The position numbers and the translations under genes were made by a program. Below are positions 21,001-34,458 of a stretch of 64,000 bases of DNA, in pieces; position 1 is the stretch's first letter; each line of letters opens with the position of its first letter. Source of the stretch: Roridomyces roridus (lineage: Eukaryota > Basidiomycota > Agaricomycetes > Agaricales > Mycenaceae); contig JARKIF010000034.1 of NCBI GenBank assembly GCA_029378245.1, forward strand, positions 496,001 through 560,000, given 5' to 3'. Under the pieces are notes generated by a model. That model made no database searches. It saw only the letters and a program-made list of their open reading frames with translations, and was not told the DNA's origin.

Positions 21001-23414
21001 TCCGCTACGGACGGCGTCGAATCTTCAAATGATTTGCGGACATGCGCCTCATCGCCAGGTAGGAGAATATCCAAGAACCCTGTTATGTCGCATACAATCA
21101 ATCTTCTCTCGCTCGAAAAAGAAAAAGAAAAGTCAATCGCACCCTGAATGCAATAGAACAACCCCGTATTCAAATCTCCAGCCTTGGCAAGAGTAGAGCC
21201 CGCGGGAAAGAACAAGATCTCAACCTCGTTGTCCAGACCGCTCATATACCCGTCTCCAGAAGCGATAGTAGACGAACCGCCCGTTAAACTCGATGTATCA
21301 TCCCCCAGGTCCAGCAATGACAAAGAGCCAAAAGAGGACTTGAACATCTCAGAACTGCCCGAGGGACTGCGCCCCACAGGATCAAAGGCAGCCAACGCCG
21401 GAGAGGCTTCAAGGCTGTCCGTGCCACTCATGGGAGGCTGCAACAGCCCTATCGACTTGGCGATGCAGGACATGACTTCATCTCGTAGATCAAAGTCCTC
21501 GGTAGAAGCGCCCGACGATTGACGACTGTGAATGGCATCGGGGAAAAAGGTTTGGCGGGAGGAAGAAACTTTCGGAGTGTTGAGGATACTAAAAGTCCGC
21601 CTGAATGCTGGATAATTGTCATTCATCTGGTTCGCAGAGGTCATCAAGTCGCCCGCTTGAACCGCACTCCGCGCTTGGTTTCTGAAAGGACCAGAGTGAG
21701 ACGAGCTCGGTCTTCGCCGATTGGGTACTGGAGGCTCTTCCAGCTTGACCTTTGTCGTACTGGTGGAATCTCCGGAGCTGCCGCTGAGCGATATGCGACT
21801 GGCCAAGGGGGTCATGACTGACGCGGGATCCCCCAGACCGAAATAATCGTGGCTGGTTTCCGACCTCCCACCGGTATCAAAGCGTTGGCGAAGATGCTCG
21901 AGGCCACCGCCTTGGTAAAACGAATCCGGCAGTGGATGACAAGCAATGTCGTTCATCGCCCGTTCCGTGCGGAGAATTTCGGAAGTCAATCCAAGATACT
22001 TGTGAGCAGCGTTGAACGTGACTCGGGCAAATCGCGTAACAATGACTAGACAAAGTCAGTCAGATTTCTAGACCCGGGGAAAGCATACCTTGAACGATGT
22101 GACCAGTAGCTTTTGGGAACTTCTTCGTTAGTCGACGGAAGGCTTCAGCGGGTATTACAGCCAGGGTTGTATCCTCAGTGGCGCGTGCGACCACTCCACG
22201 GTAAATGCTCCCAGGCCGTCTGAGTAAGGGCGGGCGCGTAGTAGGAGGGGTCGATGGCATTGATTCTGGTTCCTCCACAAAGACAGGCGACATGGAATCG
22301 CCCCGCAAGAGCTCGGGGTGAACGGTGGATGCATTCGAGTTGGTAGATGATCGGCGAGGACGAGTGATGAGTTCCAAGTGCGGCACATCCGAATTGGCAG
22401 GACGTTTTCGATTGCTCATCGAGATACCTTCGTCGAGCTCGTCATCCTGCCAGCTCATCTTGACATCTTCTGTAAAGAGCGAGAGGATCGTGAACAAACT
22501 GGACAGAGTGCCTCCACTGCCCACTTCGTTGAGCAGCTGGTACCCGTTCATCTCTTCGTCTTCCCAGCCTATTTCCTCGTCCGTCTCCTTCTCTGTCTGC
22601 GCAAACACTTGGACCATGCCATCGACGACACAGTAGAAACTCTTGTCTTGGTCCAGAGAGATGCTGTCTCCTGCAATCAACCGCCGAGTCTGCAAATGCC
22701 GCGCCAATTCATGGAAAACCTGAATAGTGGGTCAGCACCAAGTAAACAACAAAAACACGTCTCAGTACAGGTTTCTCGAGCTGCAGCACAGGTTAGCGGT
22801 ATTGCGGAACTCATAACAGGGGCACGCACGAATCCAAAAACCCGCACAGCTTGCAGAAAGTCGTCGAGGTAATTGTGAAACGTTGGAGGTGGGTCTGGGG
22901 GACTGAGAATCCAAAACTAGACGGAAGACGCGTCGCTCACCAGTATTAACGTCGGGATGAAGTTCATTCCCATCTGGTTTCACTAGCGGCGGCTCTTTGA
23001 GTTGCGTATAGTCGTTGAGGTAGCGGAAGCGTATGAAATAGCTCAATACGACCATGGAGCACACGAAGATGATAGCGAAAGACCAAAAGTTGAGCTGCTC
23101 AGAGTTAAACACCATGCAGAACTGAGAAAAACTAATGTTGCGCACAGTGAGGGTCATAGAGTAGGACAGGACCGAGTAGATTATCGACGGAATCGTCAAA
23201 GTTGTGAATGCTACAATCCACTTGACCCAAGAGAGGGCCCAAACTGCGCAGATAGCTCTTCAGCCATTGCCCGAACGTGAACCGGATCTCGGGACGCACG
23301 AATGACCCAAAAGCACGCAGAAACGAGGGAAATAAGGGGATGAGAAGAGAATGGGTGGCTTGTTGAGTCTGCGGCCTGGGCTGCCGCCGCCACCCCGATT
23401 ACGTCTGCAGACAT
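18054..23414 (-). CDS. NTE1: Lysophospholipase NTE1 (patatin-like serine hydrolase)
   Basis: A multi-exon gene of about 5.4 kb with roughly 50-nt introns. Near the N-terminus there are membrane segments (22,950-23,200; residues [19 protein letters not shown]). Three cyclic-nucleotide-binding-like domains follow, at about 22,700-22,450, 21,260-20,890 and 20,650-20,380. Next comes the NEST region (20,330-19,700) and a patatin domain with the oxyanion loop [11 protein letters not shown] (about 19,350), the nucleophile motif GGTSIGAF (about 19,200) and the catalytic Asp in LVDGGY (about 18,740). The tail is Lys/Arg-rich. NTE1 hydrolyses phosphatidylcholine and lysophosphatidylcholine at the ER and controls membrane lipid turnover. 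All catalytic motifs are present. The start at 23414 is chosen for the Ala-rich N-terminus; an in-frame ATG at 23501 is the alternative. Confidence 0.9.
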
Positions 23415-23543
23415 GAGGGAGGAGGAAGAGAGGACAGAGACGCGTTGAGTTTCCCGATTTGGATCACTTATGACGCGCACGTTTCTCTTCACCGCGAACA
23501 CCGATCTGCTATATTCTTCAAGGCGACACTACATGAACAACTT

Positions 23544-24313
23544 TTAAGCGCTCTCTCCAGGCAAAATAGTTCCATCCTGAACTGCAGCCGCATGACCGCG
23601 CGCAACAAAACCGTACTGGGTGAGGTAGCTAAAGATTATGAAGTCAGTCAAGTCGCACACTATTCGCAGAGAGACTGAAAACTGACGTATCGTAGTAAGG
23701 GAGCATCTCCAACGACCCCGGGGTGTTCCTCCAGTCTCTCATGAGGTCGCAATTGACGGCAAACTGCGAGCAGACATGCACCCCAGCAGCGCGCATGCGG
23801 TCGTTCGCAGTGGCTGCAACTTGGGCGTTGAAAGTACCGGAGGCATCGGCGTTGGCGAAGACGGTGTAACCCTCTAATAACGGTGAGCTTGGAAGAAAGA
23901 GAGAGAGAGATTGTCTGACCTTCAATAAGGGACAAAGCCAAGAAAGCCGTGCAGACGTCGGTGACGATTCCAGCCAGGATAACCTGCTTCTTGCCCGTAG
24001 CCTTGACCGCCGCGCGAAAGTCCGGGTTATCCCAAGCGTTCACCTCTCCCTGCCTCTTGATAAACGGCGCATCCGGATGCATCGCAATAATCTCTTTGAG
24101 GAGCGGGCCGTTGGGACCAGTCTCCGCGCTAGTGGTGAGGATGGTCGAGAGGTTGAAGACCTTCCCCGTCGCCGCGTGCGCCAGGATGTTGTTCCTAAAC
24201 TCCTCCGGCCCAAAGTCGCGGACGAGCTGGAAGAGCCCGATCTGGTGGTCGACGACCAACAGCACACAATCGTTCTTGTCGATGCGGACGAATGGTTTGC
24301 CGGGGGTAGACAT
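23544..24313 (-). CDS. Isochorismatase-family cysteine hydrolase (YcaC-related)
   Basis: Three exons are predicted: 24313-23920, 23873-23687 and 23628-23544, with two GT-AG introns of 47 and 58 nt, giving 221 aa. The family triad is visible: Asp in the VLLVVDHQIG strand, a Lys in the FIKRQGEVNAW stretch and Cys in AGIVTDVCTAF. The region after it (residues ANADASGTFNAQVAATAN) matches YcaC-type hydrolases. Substrates of this subgroup are unproven. It is probably a soluble cytosolic enzyme. The ATG at 24313 is preferred over one nine codons upstream because it begins right at the conserved domain. It lies upstream of NTE1 on the same strand, about 130 bp from that gene's start. Confidence 0.85.
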
Positions 24314-24931
24314 TGTGAGCTGAGTTGCAGAAACGTCCAAGAGGGTTGTTCTGAGCCTTTCAGCGGTCTCTCTCTTCCTTTTATACCAAATCGTAGCTAC
24401 CCCAGCATGCGACGCGTTGCCCGTTCCAGCCAGTGGAACTCACGAGGCCTCACGCGCGGAGTTCGATAGCTCCCTAGTGCTAGCCGCCCTAATACATAGC
24501 CAACATGCCAAGTTTTTCACGCTGCTTCTTGCGGTAAACAAGTTCCCTAATGGGGCATATCTGGGCCACAAGAGTACACCGTCGGAGCCTCTCCCCGGCC
24601 ATTCCTGCTCAGTTTGTATCTCAATTCTCGAACGTGGTGCAACAGAAGCATGACTTCCATCATCCAAGCCTTCAGACCGACGCAATTGACAGAAGCACGA
24701 TGCCCGTGCTCGCCGCTGAATGGTGAAAAATCCACAAATACATAGAATCTAAAGTACAACAACTGGATATCGATTAGCAACTCCGAGAACGAAATAGCAT
24801 AAATAAATTAGCCAAAAACTCTTTTTCATTCTCTATTGCTCGTCCTGTGAATTGATATTCTTGAGCCAAGCACCAATTGATCCCCTAGTCATGGCGTTAG
24901 TTGGACGCAACGAAAGGGAGAGAAAAACCGC
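24314..24931. other. Intergenic promoter/terminator region
   Basis: This 618-bp gap lies between the stop of pantothenate kinase and the start of the isochorismatase gene, both on the minus strand. It should hold the 3' UTR of the first and the promoter of the second. I found no supported ORF or RNA gene. Confidence 0.4.
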
Positions 24932-26527
24932 TCACAAGAATCCCTCATGTCGCAGGAACAAGGCCCTCTTGGTTCCCTTACTCCAAAAGCGAATGGCGTA
25001 TGACAGAGTCGCAATGGTGGCGGCATGTCCTCGAATGAAGCAGCCACCGAAATATATCCGTTCCAGGTTATATTTCTCTGCATTCATATACCTACATCCT
25101 TTATGAGTTGCGAGAAACGGTGAAAGGTAAAGCAGACGCACGCAATCTGGCCAATGTTGTTGGACACGGCATACAACAGGCTTCGGCTGATATCCTCTGC
25201 TGAAAATTTGCCCTTCTCGCCGCTCTTCTTGAACACCTTTCCGAACGAACTGGCGATCATGGTCGACTTCAGACCCAATCGACTGTAATCTTGCCCGTAG
25301 ATGTCACCGACGAGCATGTCCACAGTCGCGTTGTCGCCCTTTTCCGAGAAGGTCAACATTTCTGTTGCAGATAAAGTCAGGACGCGATATATTATACGAT
25401 CGGAAAACGCACCATCGAATGTCGTTGCCGGTGTTAACAAACTGAGCAACCCCCATAATGTTCCTCCACCAAGACTCGTCCCACTGATACGTTCGAATTT
25501 TCCGTCTTCGTCCACCTTGATGATAGACACTCCAGAGCCAATATTGACGAGGAGGCAAGGTAGTTGAGGCGTCGGATTGCTCTCGAATGTAACCGCGTAC
25601 GAGGGCGGATTGGGACTGGGGCGTTCCAGGGAGCCGTTTGCGAGCATTGTGTTGACCAAACCATTCAACCTCCCTTCTCCATCCACCTTTCCCGGACCAG
25701 CCGACCCAGACTGCGTTACCGACTGGATCAACTCATCCGAAAAGTAATAGACCTCGTCCGGAATGAGCGTGATGAACTTGAGGCCCTCGATTAAACATTC
25801 CATCTCGTCCTCCCTCCTGACCTCGACGCACAGAGTCCCACTGAACAACTCGTAGAACTTGTGCGCCCCACCACCCGTCGCCATAATCTTGACGCTCTTC
25901 CTCATCTCCTCGATCGGAACGCCGTTCACCAGAGCCGACCGCTGAATAAGGCCCTGTATAAACTCGACGCACTCGTCGATATTGTCCGTCTCGAACCGCT
26001 CAAAATTGAGCGAACCCCCAGGGAAATGCTGCACCGTTCGCCGGAGTATCGAATCCCTTACGACAGAACCCGTAAGCTCCGAGATCTTCATGTGTTCGTT
26101 CAACGCGAGCGGCGTTAGCGCCCCATTCTTACGCTTCGAAGTGGACGACGACGAGGGATCCGAATCGCTTGACGGCGAGCCTGATCGCGGGGTAGAGATC
26201 CCACTTGTAACTGGAGGCGAAGACGGAGGGTCCGGCGAGCGCGTAAAATAGACAACCTTGGCTAACGAGCCACCGACCTGTCCGCACAAGAACCAATAAG
26301 AATCAAGCAAGTCGCGTTGAAGCGACGACGCACATCGACGGCGATATGGGACACGGGTTCAATGTAGTTGGGCAGGTAGATGCCCCGACTGTCCCTGGTC
26401 TATAAAGAATAAGCACGTCTTGTTGGGAAGAGCCAAATGCGGGGTGGTAGCGTGCCTCTGGAGATTCCTCGGTCAGAATGAGTGCACCCCGTGTATCGAC
26501 GTGAATAACTCTTGCAGAGGGAAGCAT
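24932..26527 (-). CDS. Pantothenate kinase (eukaryotic type II)
   Basis: Five exons are predicted: 26527-26510, 26399-26334, 26277-25413, 25361-25142 and 25091-24932. Splicing gives a fungal PanK: residues VSHIAVD join VGGSLAKVVYF (phosphate-binding start), followed by a disordered Ser/Pro insert. Then come IMATGGGAHKFYE, LLVNIGSGVSI, TSLGGGTLWGLL, MLVGDIYGQDYS and the C-terminal IYFGGCFIRGHAATI. The enzyme phosphorylates pantothenate in the first committed step of coenzyme A synthesis in the cytosol; the yeast equivalent is Cab1. All expected motifs of the actin-like ATPase fold are present. The six-residue first exon is the least certain part. The 5' end faces the coatomer gamma 3' end, about 230 bp away. 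Confidence 0.88.
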
Positions 26528-26761
26528 TTGGGAGTAGGAGTAGGAGGTAGTGCAGATTTTGTATCAGTGGTTCATGCAGAAATATGGCAATGCATGCATC
26601 GCCAAATGGTCAGACGGAGGGAAATCCTTGTTTACGTTGCCCGACCAAAACCGGCCCAGATGTTACCGATCTGCAAAGCGGCCGCAACATCTAACATGGT
26701 CCGCGGTCGACCGATAATCACAGAGAGAAGAAATCCAGATAAAATTAAGGAACAAGCTATT

Positions 26762-29700
26762 CTAACCACCTACAGCATTCACAACAAGTTGGCACACATC
26801 CTGCTTTTCAGCACGCACACCCAGCTCCAAAGTAACACCGACCCCCTGAGAGTAGGTCATCCGGCATCGCACGAGCACCTTGCCACCCCCACCGGTAACA
26901 AGTCCGGAAAGCTGCAACGTATGCACGGAGCTCGATGTGGGAACCTCCGTACCACCAAGTGGCTCCATATTCAGCACCTCAATGATGGATTCACAAGCGG
27001 CTATAAAATAACGGGATGAGCCGCAGCCAGGGTATCCAGACAGAGCAACGTACCTTTCAGACTCTCCACAGAGCTGCCAAGTCCAAACGTCTCGGTAACG
27101 CTCGGTGCCCCTTTCAGACGATCCCACTCGGCGCCAAATGCTGCATATGACGGAATGATGTAGTCGCCTCCCGCACTGAGCTCGACCTCCTCGATCTGGT
27201 ACTCGTCTTCGTAGCCTTCAGCCTCGGGCTCCCCAGTCGACGGGTCAAGCTCCTTGCTGACAAACTGCAGCGTGCACTGGAACGATCCAATCGCATAGTC
27301 CTCCGGCTCATCGCGTGTGAAGGAGACGTAGACAATCCCAGGAGACGAAACCGCAGACAGACTTGGAATGGGCAAGACAAAGTCCTGCGTCAAACCCACG
27401 TCCTCGGTCTGCATGGCCATCGTGACTTGCTCCAGGACAGTGTCGGGCAGTGTATTCGACACGTTGAACTATTTTACTGTTAATCGCGGATAGAAAGTAG
27501 ATACAAAACCACTCACCTGGAACACGACATGTTCCTTGAAAATATGCTTGACGCAAGTAACCTGGTACTCGGTCTCGCTCTCCGTGAGTTGCGCTGGCTT
27601 GGCACTGCTGTTGAGAACTGCGCCATAAGAAGCAAAGGCGGGAACAGCGGCAATTTGCTCCGCATACGCGGATTGCGTCTCCGCTGCAGAAGGGGGAGGA
27701 GGGGCGGCAACGGCCGCTGCTTTGGCAGGGACACCAATTGTATCCAAAGTACTTGGCCCTGCAGATGGCTCAGAAACGGACTAAATGGGGGAAAACGATA
27801 CTTACGGGCAGATTCGAGAGCGGCTTGCGCACGGCTGATCTTTGGAATAGTAGAGACGTCAAAGGCCTGGGTAGAGGCACTGGGGTCCTTGACGTAGGAA
27901 ACCAGTTTCGCTTCCAAGGCCGCCAATGACAAAACCGAGTCTGAGTAAAAAACATTAGAAAGAACGGCGCCAGAGATCTTGAACCCACCCTCTTTGATGT
28001 AAGGCTCAACCAAAGCCTGCTTTTTGAAAACTTTGAGGTACATGGCAGCACGATCCCGGACCTCATCGTCCACATCGTCTAGACATCTATTCAACAGAAC
28101 ACCAATGCTCTTGTTCAACGTCGGGTCAACCGTGTTGACGCCAAACTTGGCCAAACTGGACACTGCAGCGGCCCTGACCGGTGCGTTCTCCAAAACGACG
28201 CGATTGTAGATGAAACGGATGTATTTTGCGGGGTGCGACGCCTTGGGACCCTCGATGCCGAGGAGATGCAGGATGCGCACGGACAATTTTGTGAATTCGC
28301 AGTCCTCGATGAATTCGCACAGATGCGAAAGGGCCTGCTCCTTGCATTCGCCAATGAATTTTATCATGTCGAACATCGCCTCGACGACGGCACGCTTAAA
28401 GTCGTAGCCGCCCTCGTCACGAAGGACGCCAGAAAGGAATGTAAGCATCGAGGCGTGTTTGGCAGGGAATTTGAGGCAGAGGGAGCGGATGGCATCGACA
28501 ATAATGACCTTGAACTCGTCGCTGATTTCAGACATGAAGCCAGAAATCTGCTTGATGAGTCGGTCGACAGAGGCTTCGTTGCCAGTCTTGAGCAGTGTGG
28601 TGATAGCATACGTCGCAACACTTCTGTTGGAGTCCGTGATGAGGGTTTCCAAATCAATGTTGCAGACGGCGACACTGGTGGGATGCGAAAGAGCGAGCGA
28701 GGCGAGAGTCCGGGTAGCAGCGAATTTAAGGACAGGTTTAGGGGAGGACAGGAAAAGCTGGAGAACTGTGACGAGAATAAGTATAAAACCAAACAGCCCG
28801 GCGAACACTAACCCGCTATCGACTTGATCAATTGCGCGTTTGTAACGTTTTTCATTTCACAAAGGACGCGGGCAGCCTCAAAGTTGACCATGTCGCTCTT
28901 GTGGCGCAGCCAGCCCTCGAGCAACTCGGCCATCTGCCGTTGTACACTAGAAACAATTCAGTATTGGGTTATCCAAAAAAATAGCAAACATACTTGGGGT
29001 CCTCCTCCATAACCTTGGCCGCATATCGAATAAGCATGCAAAGAGCCATGGCATTCTTGAGCGTCGTCCCGGACCCAGACTTGCCGCCACCAAGCTGCTG
29101 GATCATCTTGGTCACCGCCATCCGGTCTTGCTGGCGGATGAGATACAACAGCCCAAGCGCATGATACTGCGTGATATTGCTGGACGACGGCACGGTCTGC
29201 GCGGCGCTCTGGCTGCTCCCACCACCAAAGAACGACGAGCCGCTCGAGACCTGACCGCCAAAGTACCCCGCAGACTTGGCGTTAACAGCCTCCTGCGCCT
29301 CGTTAACCCAACGCTTCACGACGTCTTTAGCATGCGGGAAGAGGTGGTACGCAGAGACGAGCGAGGCGGAGGATATTGACGGGTTCCGGTCCACGATGGC
29401 CGCCTTGAAGAATCGCTCTACACCCTGCGCCATTGACGGCTACACGGCCATTAGACCCCAACATACAATGAAGAAACCCTATAACGCACGTCGATAATCC
29501 GGCAGAGAGCGCGAATGGAATTGGGTCGATAAATAACCTCCGAGTTGGGCTGCATGTCCTTCATAATGCTGCTAGTGACCATAATGACATCTTCGGCCGT
29601 CGTTGCGAGCTCCTTGATTGCAAGGTACACGGCCTGCCGCAGCGCGCTCTGTAGAACACGTTAGCAGCCAGCCAACCAGCAAATGTCTCGACCACGCACA

Positions 29701-29939
29701 TCCTTGTGCTGGAACAGCTTGGTGGTGCCAAAGAACAGCGTCGTAGCCTCCTGGGTGTTGAACGTCTCGCCGACATAGAGCAGATACACGATGCGCGTGA
29801 GGAGGGCCCGGCATTTGCGCGGGCTAATGGGAGACTCGTTGAAAACGCGGGCCTCTTGAATAATTGTCGTTTTGTTGTTGTAGTACGAGCTCAGCCCGCT
29901 CTCGTCCTCCTTTTTCGAAAACGCCATCGCGAACGACAT
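26762..29939 (-). CDS. SEC21: Coatomer subunit gamma (COPI coat)
   Basis: A multi-exon gene with introns near 29.68, 29.48, 28.97, 28.80, 27.95, 27.80, 27.50 and 27.05 kb. The N-terminus ([20 protein letters not shown]) and the following residues [18 protein letters not shown] are characteristic of gamma-COP. The body is an adaptin-like helical solenoid (for example residues VVRDEGG-type repeats at 28.4 kb). An Ala/Pro linker near 27.7 kb leads to the two-part appendage domain (residues FGAEWD at about 27,140, C-terminus [10 protein letters not shown]). The protein is part of the F-subcomplex of coatomer and binds Arf1-GTP and cargo dilysine motifs at the Golgi. Length and domain order agree with the family. 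No break was seen. Confidence 0.92.
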
Positions 29940-30159
29940 GCTGGCGTAGGAGGATCAAGGAAAGAGGTGTATGTGGAATGGACGTGTCGCTGTACCGATA
30001 TTTGGCAGTATTGAATGTGATGCATTGATTCCACAGACGCAGTATCTCGCAAAGAGTCCGAAGGGTATGTAGAAGGCAAGATACATTTTACTTGGTTAAT
30101 ATAAATGTGGCCGTCGCGAGCATAAGAGGAACATTTAAAGATAAGTCAAAGGTTATACA

Positions 30160-33100
30160 TCACAGCCCGACTAAGCGGAGCAAGAGGTACAGGAAAGATC
30201 CTGTGAAGCGGACTGCAGATAGACCAGCTCTGCGAGAGGGTGAGGAACGGTGCGAATACACATAAAAGGACTTACAGGGCCCAGAACAAGAATTGAAGGT
30301 AAGGGTTGAATGTCGAGTCACCGCTTGTCTGAATGAACTTGGCAACAAAGTTCTGGAAGGCCGTGGACGTGAAGACTAGGATCATAACCCTAAAAGATAG
30401 TCAGTATCCAGCCAAAAAAGAGACACAGAAAACGCACATGTTGGTGCCAACCCAAACTAGCACAACGTTTGTACGGCTGTTGCGGTCGTGGTCGGTCTGC
30501 TTTGTCGCCGCATCACGATGTTCCTTCTCTTTCGGAGGAGGAATGCGCAGTGCGTTGCGAGACGCGTTCCACAACTGGTCAACATCCTCGCGGGCAGTGG
30601 GGATCTCGACCTCCATCATCTCCTTGCCATCCTCGCCCTTGACCTTCTTCGCGCCGCCGAGATCCTTGGCTGAACCGTTGTCTCCCTTGGTTCCCCATGT
30701 AACATCGTGCAAGTTGCACATGGCATACATCACTAGAGAGAGTCAGCTGAGTTGGCAAAGTATGAGAAAACTCACTGAGAATGTTGACATAAGAGGGAAG
30801 GAAGAACATGTACTGAATGAAGCTCGTGAACATGTGCCACGGCTCAAAGTGCATGAACGAGGCCATGAAGTACATCCCATATGTCGCCAACAACGAGATC
30901 GTAATGTCCCGGAAAGTTGTGTTCGTCTCGAGCAGGTGGCCAAAGTGCTTCCACTCTGACAGCGGTACAGCTTTGACGGAGAGATACACCGTATATCCAG
31001 CACACCACAATGTGATCACATTACAGAGACCAAAGAGAATGATGGCTGTGATGTAGATGAACTTGGATCCTTGCGGCCGATTCCCGAGGGAGCAGACGAC
31101 GACGACGAAGAGGAGCGCAATGTACAGTTTGAGGAAGACCTCGAAAACCTCCTTGCCGGCACCTTGACCAAGGAAGTTAAAGGCGCCCGTTGTTGGATCC
31201 GACGTGGCTGAACCGACGAGGAAGAAGAAAGCGAGGTAAAAGTTGGCGAGAGATGTCCAGGTGAAAATGAGTTGAACGCCGTTGTAGATGAATTCAAGCT
31301 GAAGTAGAAGCTTGCGGAAAAAGTTCTGTCCCGAAGTCCAGATGCGGAACCAAAAGACCGTCGCGTGAATGGACGCGAACAGAGAACCGTTAAGCCACCG
31401 ACGACGCTGCGAGATGAACTCGGCAACGGAAGTGGGGACATCCGTGGAGGCCTTGGCGCTCTTGACGTACTTCAAGCTATGCGAGGCGTAAGCAACCGCA
31501 AACACAAAATCCAGCGAGCGACCTACGTCCATGCCTCGTTCTTCTTGGTAACAATTTCAAAGCAAAGAATACGATCCTCGGCGAGATACATGTTGCGCTG
31601 TCACCAAAGTCAGCGCAAGATAAGCACGCGTGGGATTTAATCACCTCAAACAGTCCGGCTCCGCTGGTGCCACCAGCATGCATCGTCTCACCCTTGAAGT
31701 AAGACGCAAGCGGTCCCTTGCCATTGGGCCCATTCTGCAGTGCACGGTAGCGGTAGGCACTAACGCACCGGGCAACACGCTAATGTACCCAAACACGCTC
31801 TCAAGGGGTTTATCGAGGATGTTGGACATCTTGTACTCGAAGTTCTGCGACGCGGCAAGCGGGGAAGAGAGGAGCAGCCCGCAACCTCGCCCAGTGTCGA
31901 CACAGATCTCACCGCAGGCGCCACCGACGCCCGAGTGCTTATCGAAGCACTTCCAGAGCTCGTAGATCGAAGTTCCGGTGGGCTTGGTGCCGACATCGAG
32001 GAGAATACACACGTTGGGCTTGATTAATGGACCAAACGCCTGGAAGAGATATTGAGTTGCGCCGTAATGAATGTGGATAGCAAAGCTTACATTAAAAAAC
32101 CAGCGGTGGCTGTTGAGTTTCTTCTTGTTCTGCTCCTTGAGACAAAAGATAACCTGCACCGGGCAGGAACCTTGTGAGACCTCACCAGCAGCGGTAACAA
32201 CCGCACTGGTGGTGTACTCGAAAATGTGGGCAGTAACATCCTTGCCCCCCACAGTGTCCTTGGCGATGCCATCCTGATAGCATCCCATGAGACTGAGGAC
32301 TTGCAACGTGCGCTTGTTGATCTTGCTGCGACCATCGGAAACGACGCAGACGACAACCTTCTTCCACCCTTCGGGACCCCACATCTTTGAACGATCGCGG
32401 CTGCATAGATGAGCAATGTTCTTGATGACCGCATTCATCGTCCGGGTGAAGAGAACCTCGTCCTCATTGTACATGGTCATGACAATGAACAACTCGGTCT
32501 GGCGCCCGTAGAGGAAGGGGCGCAAGGAGTACTTGGATCGCGAAAAGTCATCGGGATCGCACGTAGCCGCCGTGTACCGCATCTTGGAAAACTCCTCGAC
32601 GGCGCCCTTTCCGGCTGGTACAATGTTGGTCGGCACGTCCATGTCCAAGACGAGATTGCCCTGCTGGAGCTCGACCTTACGGATGGAGCGCCGCTTCATC
32701 ATCTTCTCGTGGACCACACTGTAGCCCGAGTTGCTTTGAGCGTACGCGCCGGGGCGCTGGGGCGGGTAATTGCCTCCAGGCGCGTAAGGCATCGAGGGGA
32801 CGGGTGGTTGGCTGTTCCCGTAGGGATCAAGATGGGTCTGTGAGCTGGCATAGCTGTCCTGGTAGGACTTGCCGTCCCACTGCTCGTGGCCGTGCGAGGA
32901 CTCGGAGTAGTGCTCAACGGCATTACCCTGATAGTACGGGTCGGCCTGTTGTTGGGGGGTGGAATACTGATTGTATTGTGGCTGCTGCTGCTGCTGAGGG
33001 GCGTCGTAATGGTTGTACTGCTGCTGGGGTGTGGTTTGCGGATATGTGTTCTGGCGTGGAGGCTCCTCGTAGTAGCTGTTCTGCTGCTGGTATGCTGGCT

Positions 33101-33161
33101 GTGTGTTCTGGCGCTGGGGCGGACCCTGGCCATAAGGAGCGTGGTTCTGACGATACGCCAT
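30160..33161 (-). CDS. Chitin synthase (division 1, class I-III)
   Basis: The gene has introns near 32.07, 31.77, 31.61, 31.50, 30.75, 30.40 and 30.27 kb. The first 150 residues are Gln/Tyr/Pro-rich and disordered (CAG-type runs at 32,980-33,000). Then come the chitin synthase N-terminal domain and the GT2 core: [22 protein letters not shown], the donor loop near [19 protein letters not shown] (catalytic Asp) and QRRRWLNGS (product-binding QxxRW). Several transmembrane helices follow (30.8-31.3 kb), and a last exon joins FWAL to [19 protein letters not shown]. The enzyme polymerises UDP-GlcNAc into chitin at the plasma membrane. All core motifs are intact. I cannot decide between class I, II and III by eye. 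Confidence 0.92.
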
Positions 33162-34458
33162 AGAGGAAAAAGAGAGCGTTTACAGGCAACCAGGCAGAAA
33201 CGGGAGAGAGAGTGGTGGTGAGAAAGAACAGATTGGTTTCTGCTTCACAACAGCATCAAAGATCGGCATAGCGCATTCGCTCTGATGTCCCCTCACAACG
33301 TTTCAATTCCATCGTAGTTTTCACTCGGAGCATCCGCGGAACAGCATGTAGAGGGAATGTACATATTGCATGGTCCAATGAGTAGTACAAGGACGATACA
33401 CACGGCCAAGGATATTTATGAGCCAGGGGTGAGAGTGGCCAAAATCAAATGCTGTGTGGAGTAAAATTTGTAGCAACGCGCCCTAAACGAAAGGCTTGGC
33501 TGCAATACGGTGACAATATACCGCGTATCGAGAAAGAATGGTGGCGACAACGAAGATACTGGATTCAAGACACTTGTCATTCGAAAACCTGCTCCTTCCA
33601 TTGAGAGCGTCAAAGATGCAGCGGATCTGGAACAACGATGAGCGACTGGTCGAATCACAGCAGATGAAAGAAAAAGATGTCAGAAAAGATAAACACTGGT
33701 CTCATGCGCCGTAGCGTCGAAGTGAGCTGAGTTGTTTTGTCATCATGAAAGCATAGAGAAAAAAACTTGCAAAAAACGAAAACTGACCTAAAGGCGCCGG
33801 ATGATAGGAACAACGGTGAGTGTCCGAGTACAGCGGTTGAGTTGTGAGTCGCCGCGTCCGCCGCAGGGCTGTAGCCAATGGATCTTAGCCAAGTCTTTCG
33901 ACCTTGAATAGACTTTTTTGCTGGCTTTGTCTGGGAGAGCTCTTGCAAAACGCCAAAAGACTGCACCCGTTGAGATTCAGCTAAAGGCTCCTTGAGACCG
34001 TGCCTTGAGACCGGGTCAGTGGGAGGTGGGTGCCGATAAATTGCGACATGGTGGGCGCTAAGAAGGAGTTTATCGAAGTCACGCCTTAAGTCAACAGCAT
34101 TGTTCTTCAACGCCCACCAACTCACTTCCGTCCCTCCTCCGCCTCCCTCTCTCCCTCTCGCTCTAATCTACACTCCGGTGCGTCTTTGTCTCCATTTCAC
34201 AAGGTCGGAAGGTGCACCCGGGCGACGTGCCACTTGCTCGTCAGTCATCCAGAGGCGGACACATTCGGACCTCCTCCTGGTTATTCTCGTCCTCTCGGAG
34301 GGCGTGGAATGACGCTACGTGGCAGTGTGCTTGCTCGCGAGACCACCGGAGTGTCTCTTAGCCCCTGCATCATTCCGATCCTTGCTCCTCTCTCCGTATA
34401 AAGTCCTGACCCTCCCGCCAGACTCCATTCCCCGCTTTTCGACCCACTGTTTTCCTCA
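33162..34458. other. Divergent intergenic region between chitin synthase and casein kinase I
   Basis: This 1.3 kb stretch should contain both promoters. The 200 bases before the kinase start are pyrimidine-rich (CTCCCTCTC runs at 34,130-34,170), as is common in basidiomycete promoters. Small ORFs here have no recognisable product. I see no RNA gene. Confidence 0.45.

Noticed and set aside
28233..28811. Plus-strand 192-aa ORF
   Set aside because: It is antisense to a well-conserved coatomer gamma exon and has no domain of its own.
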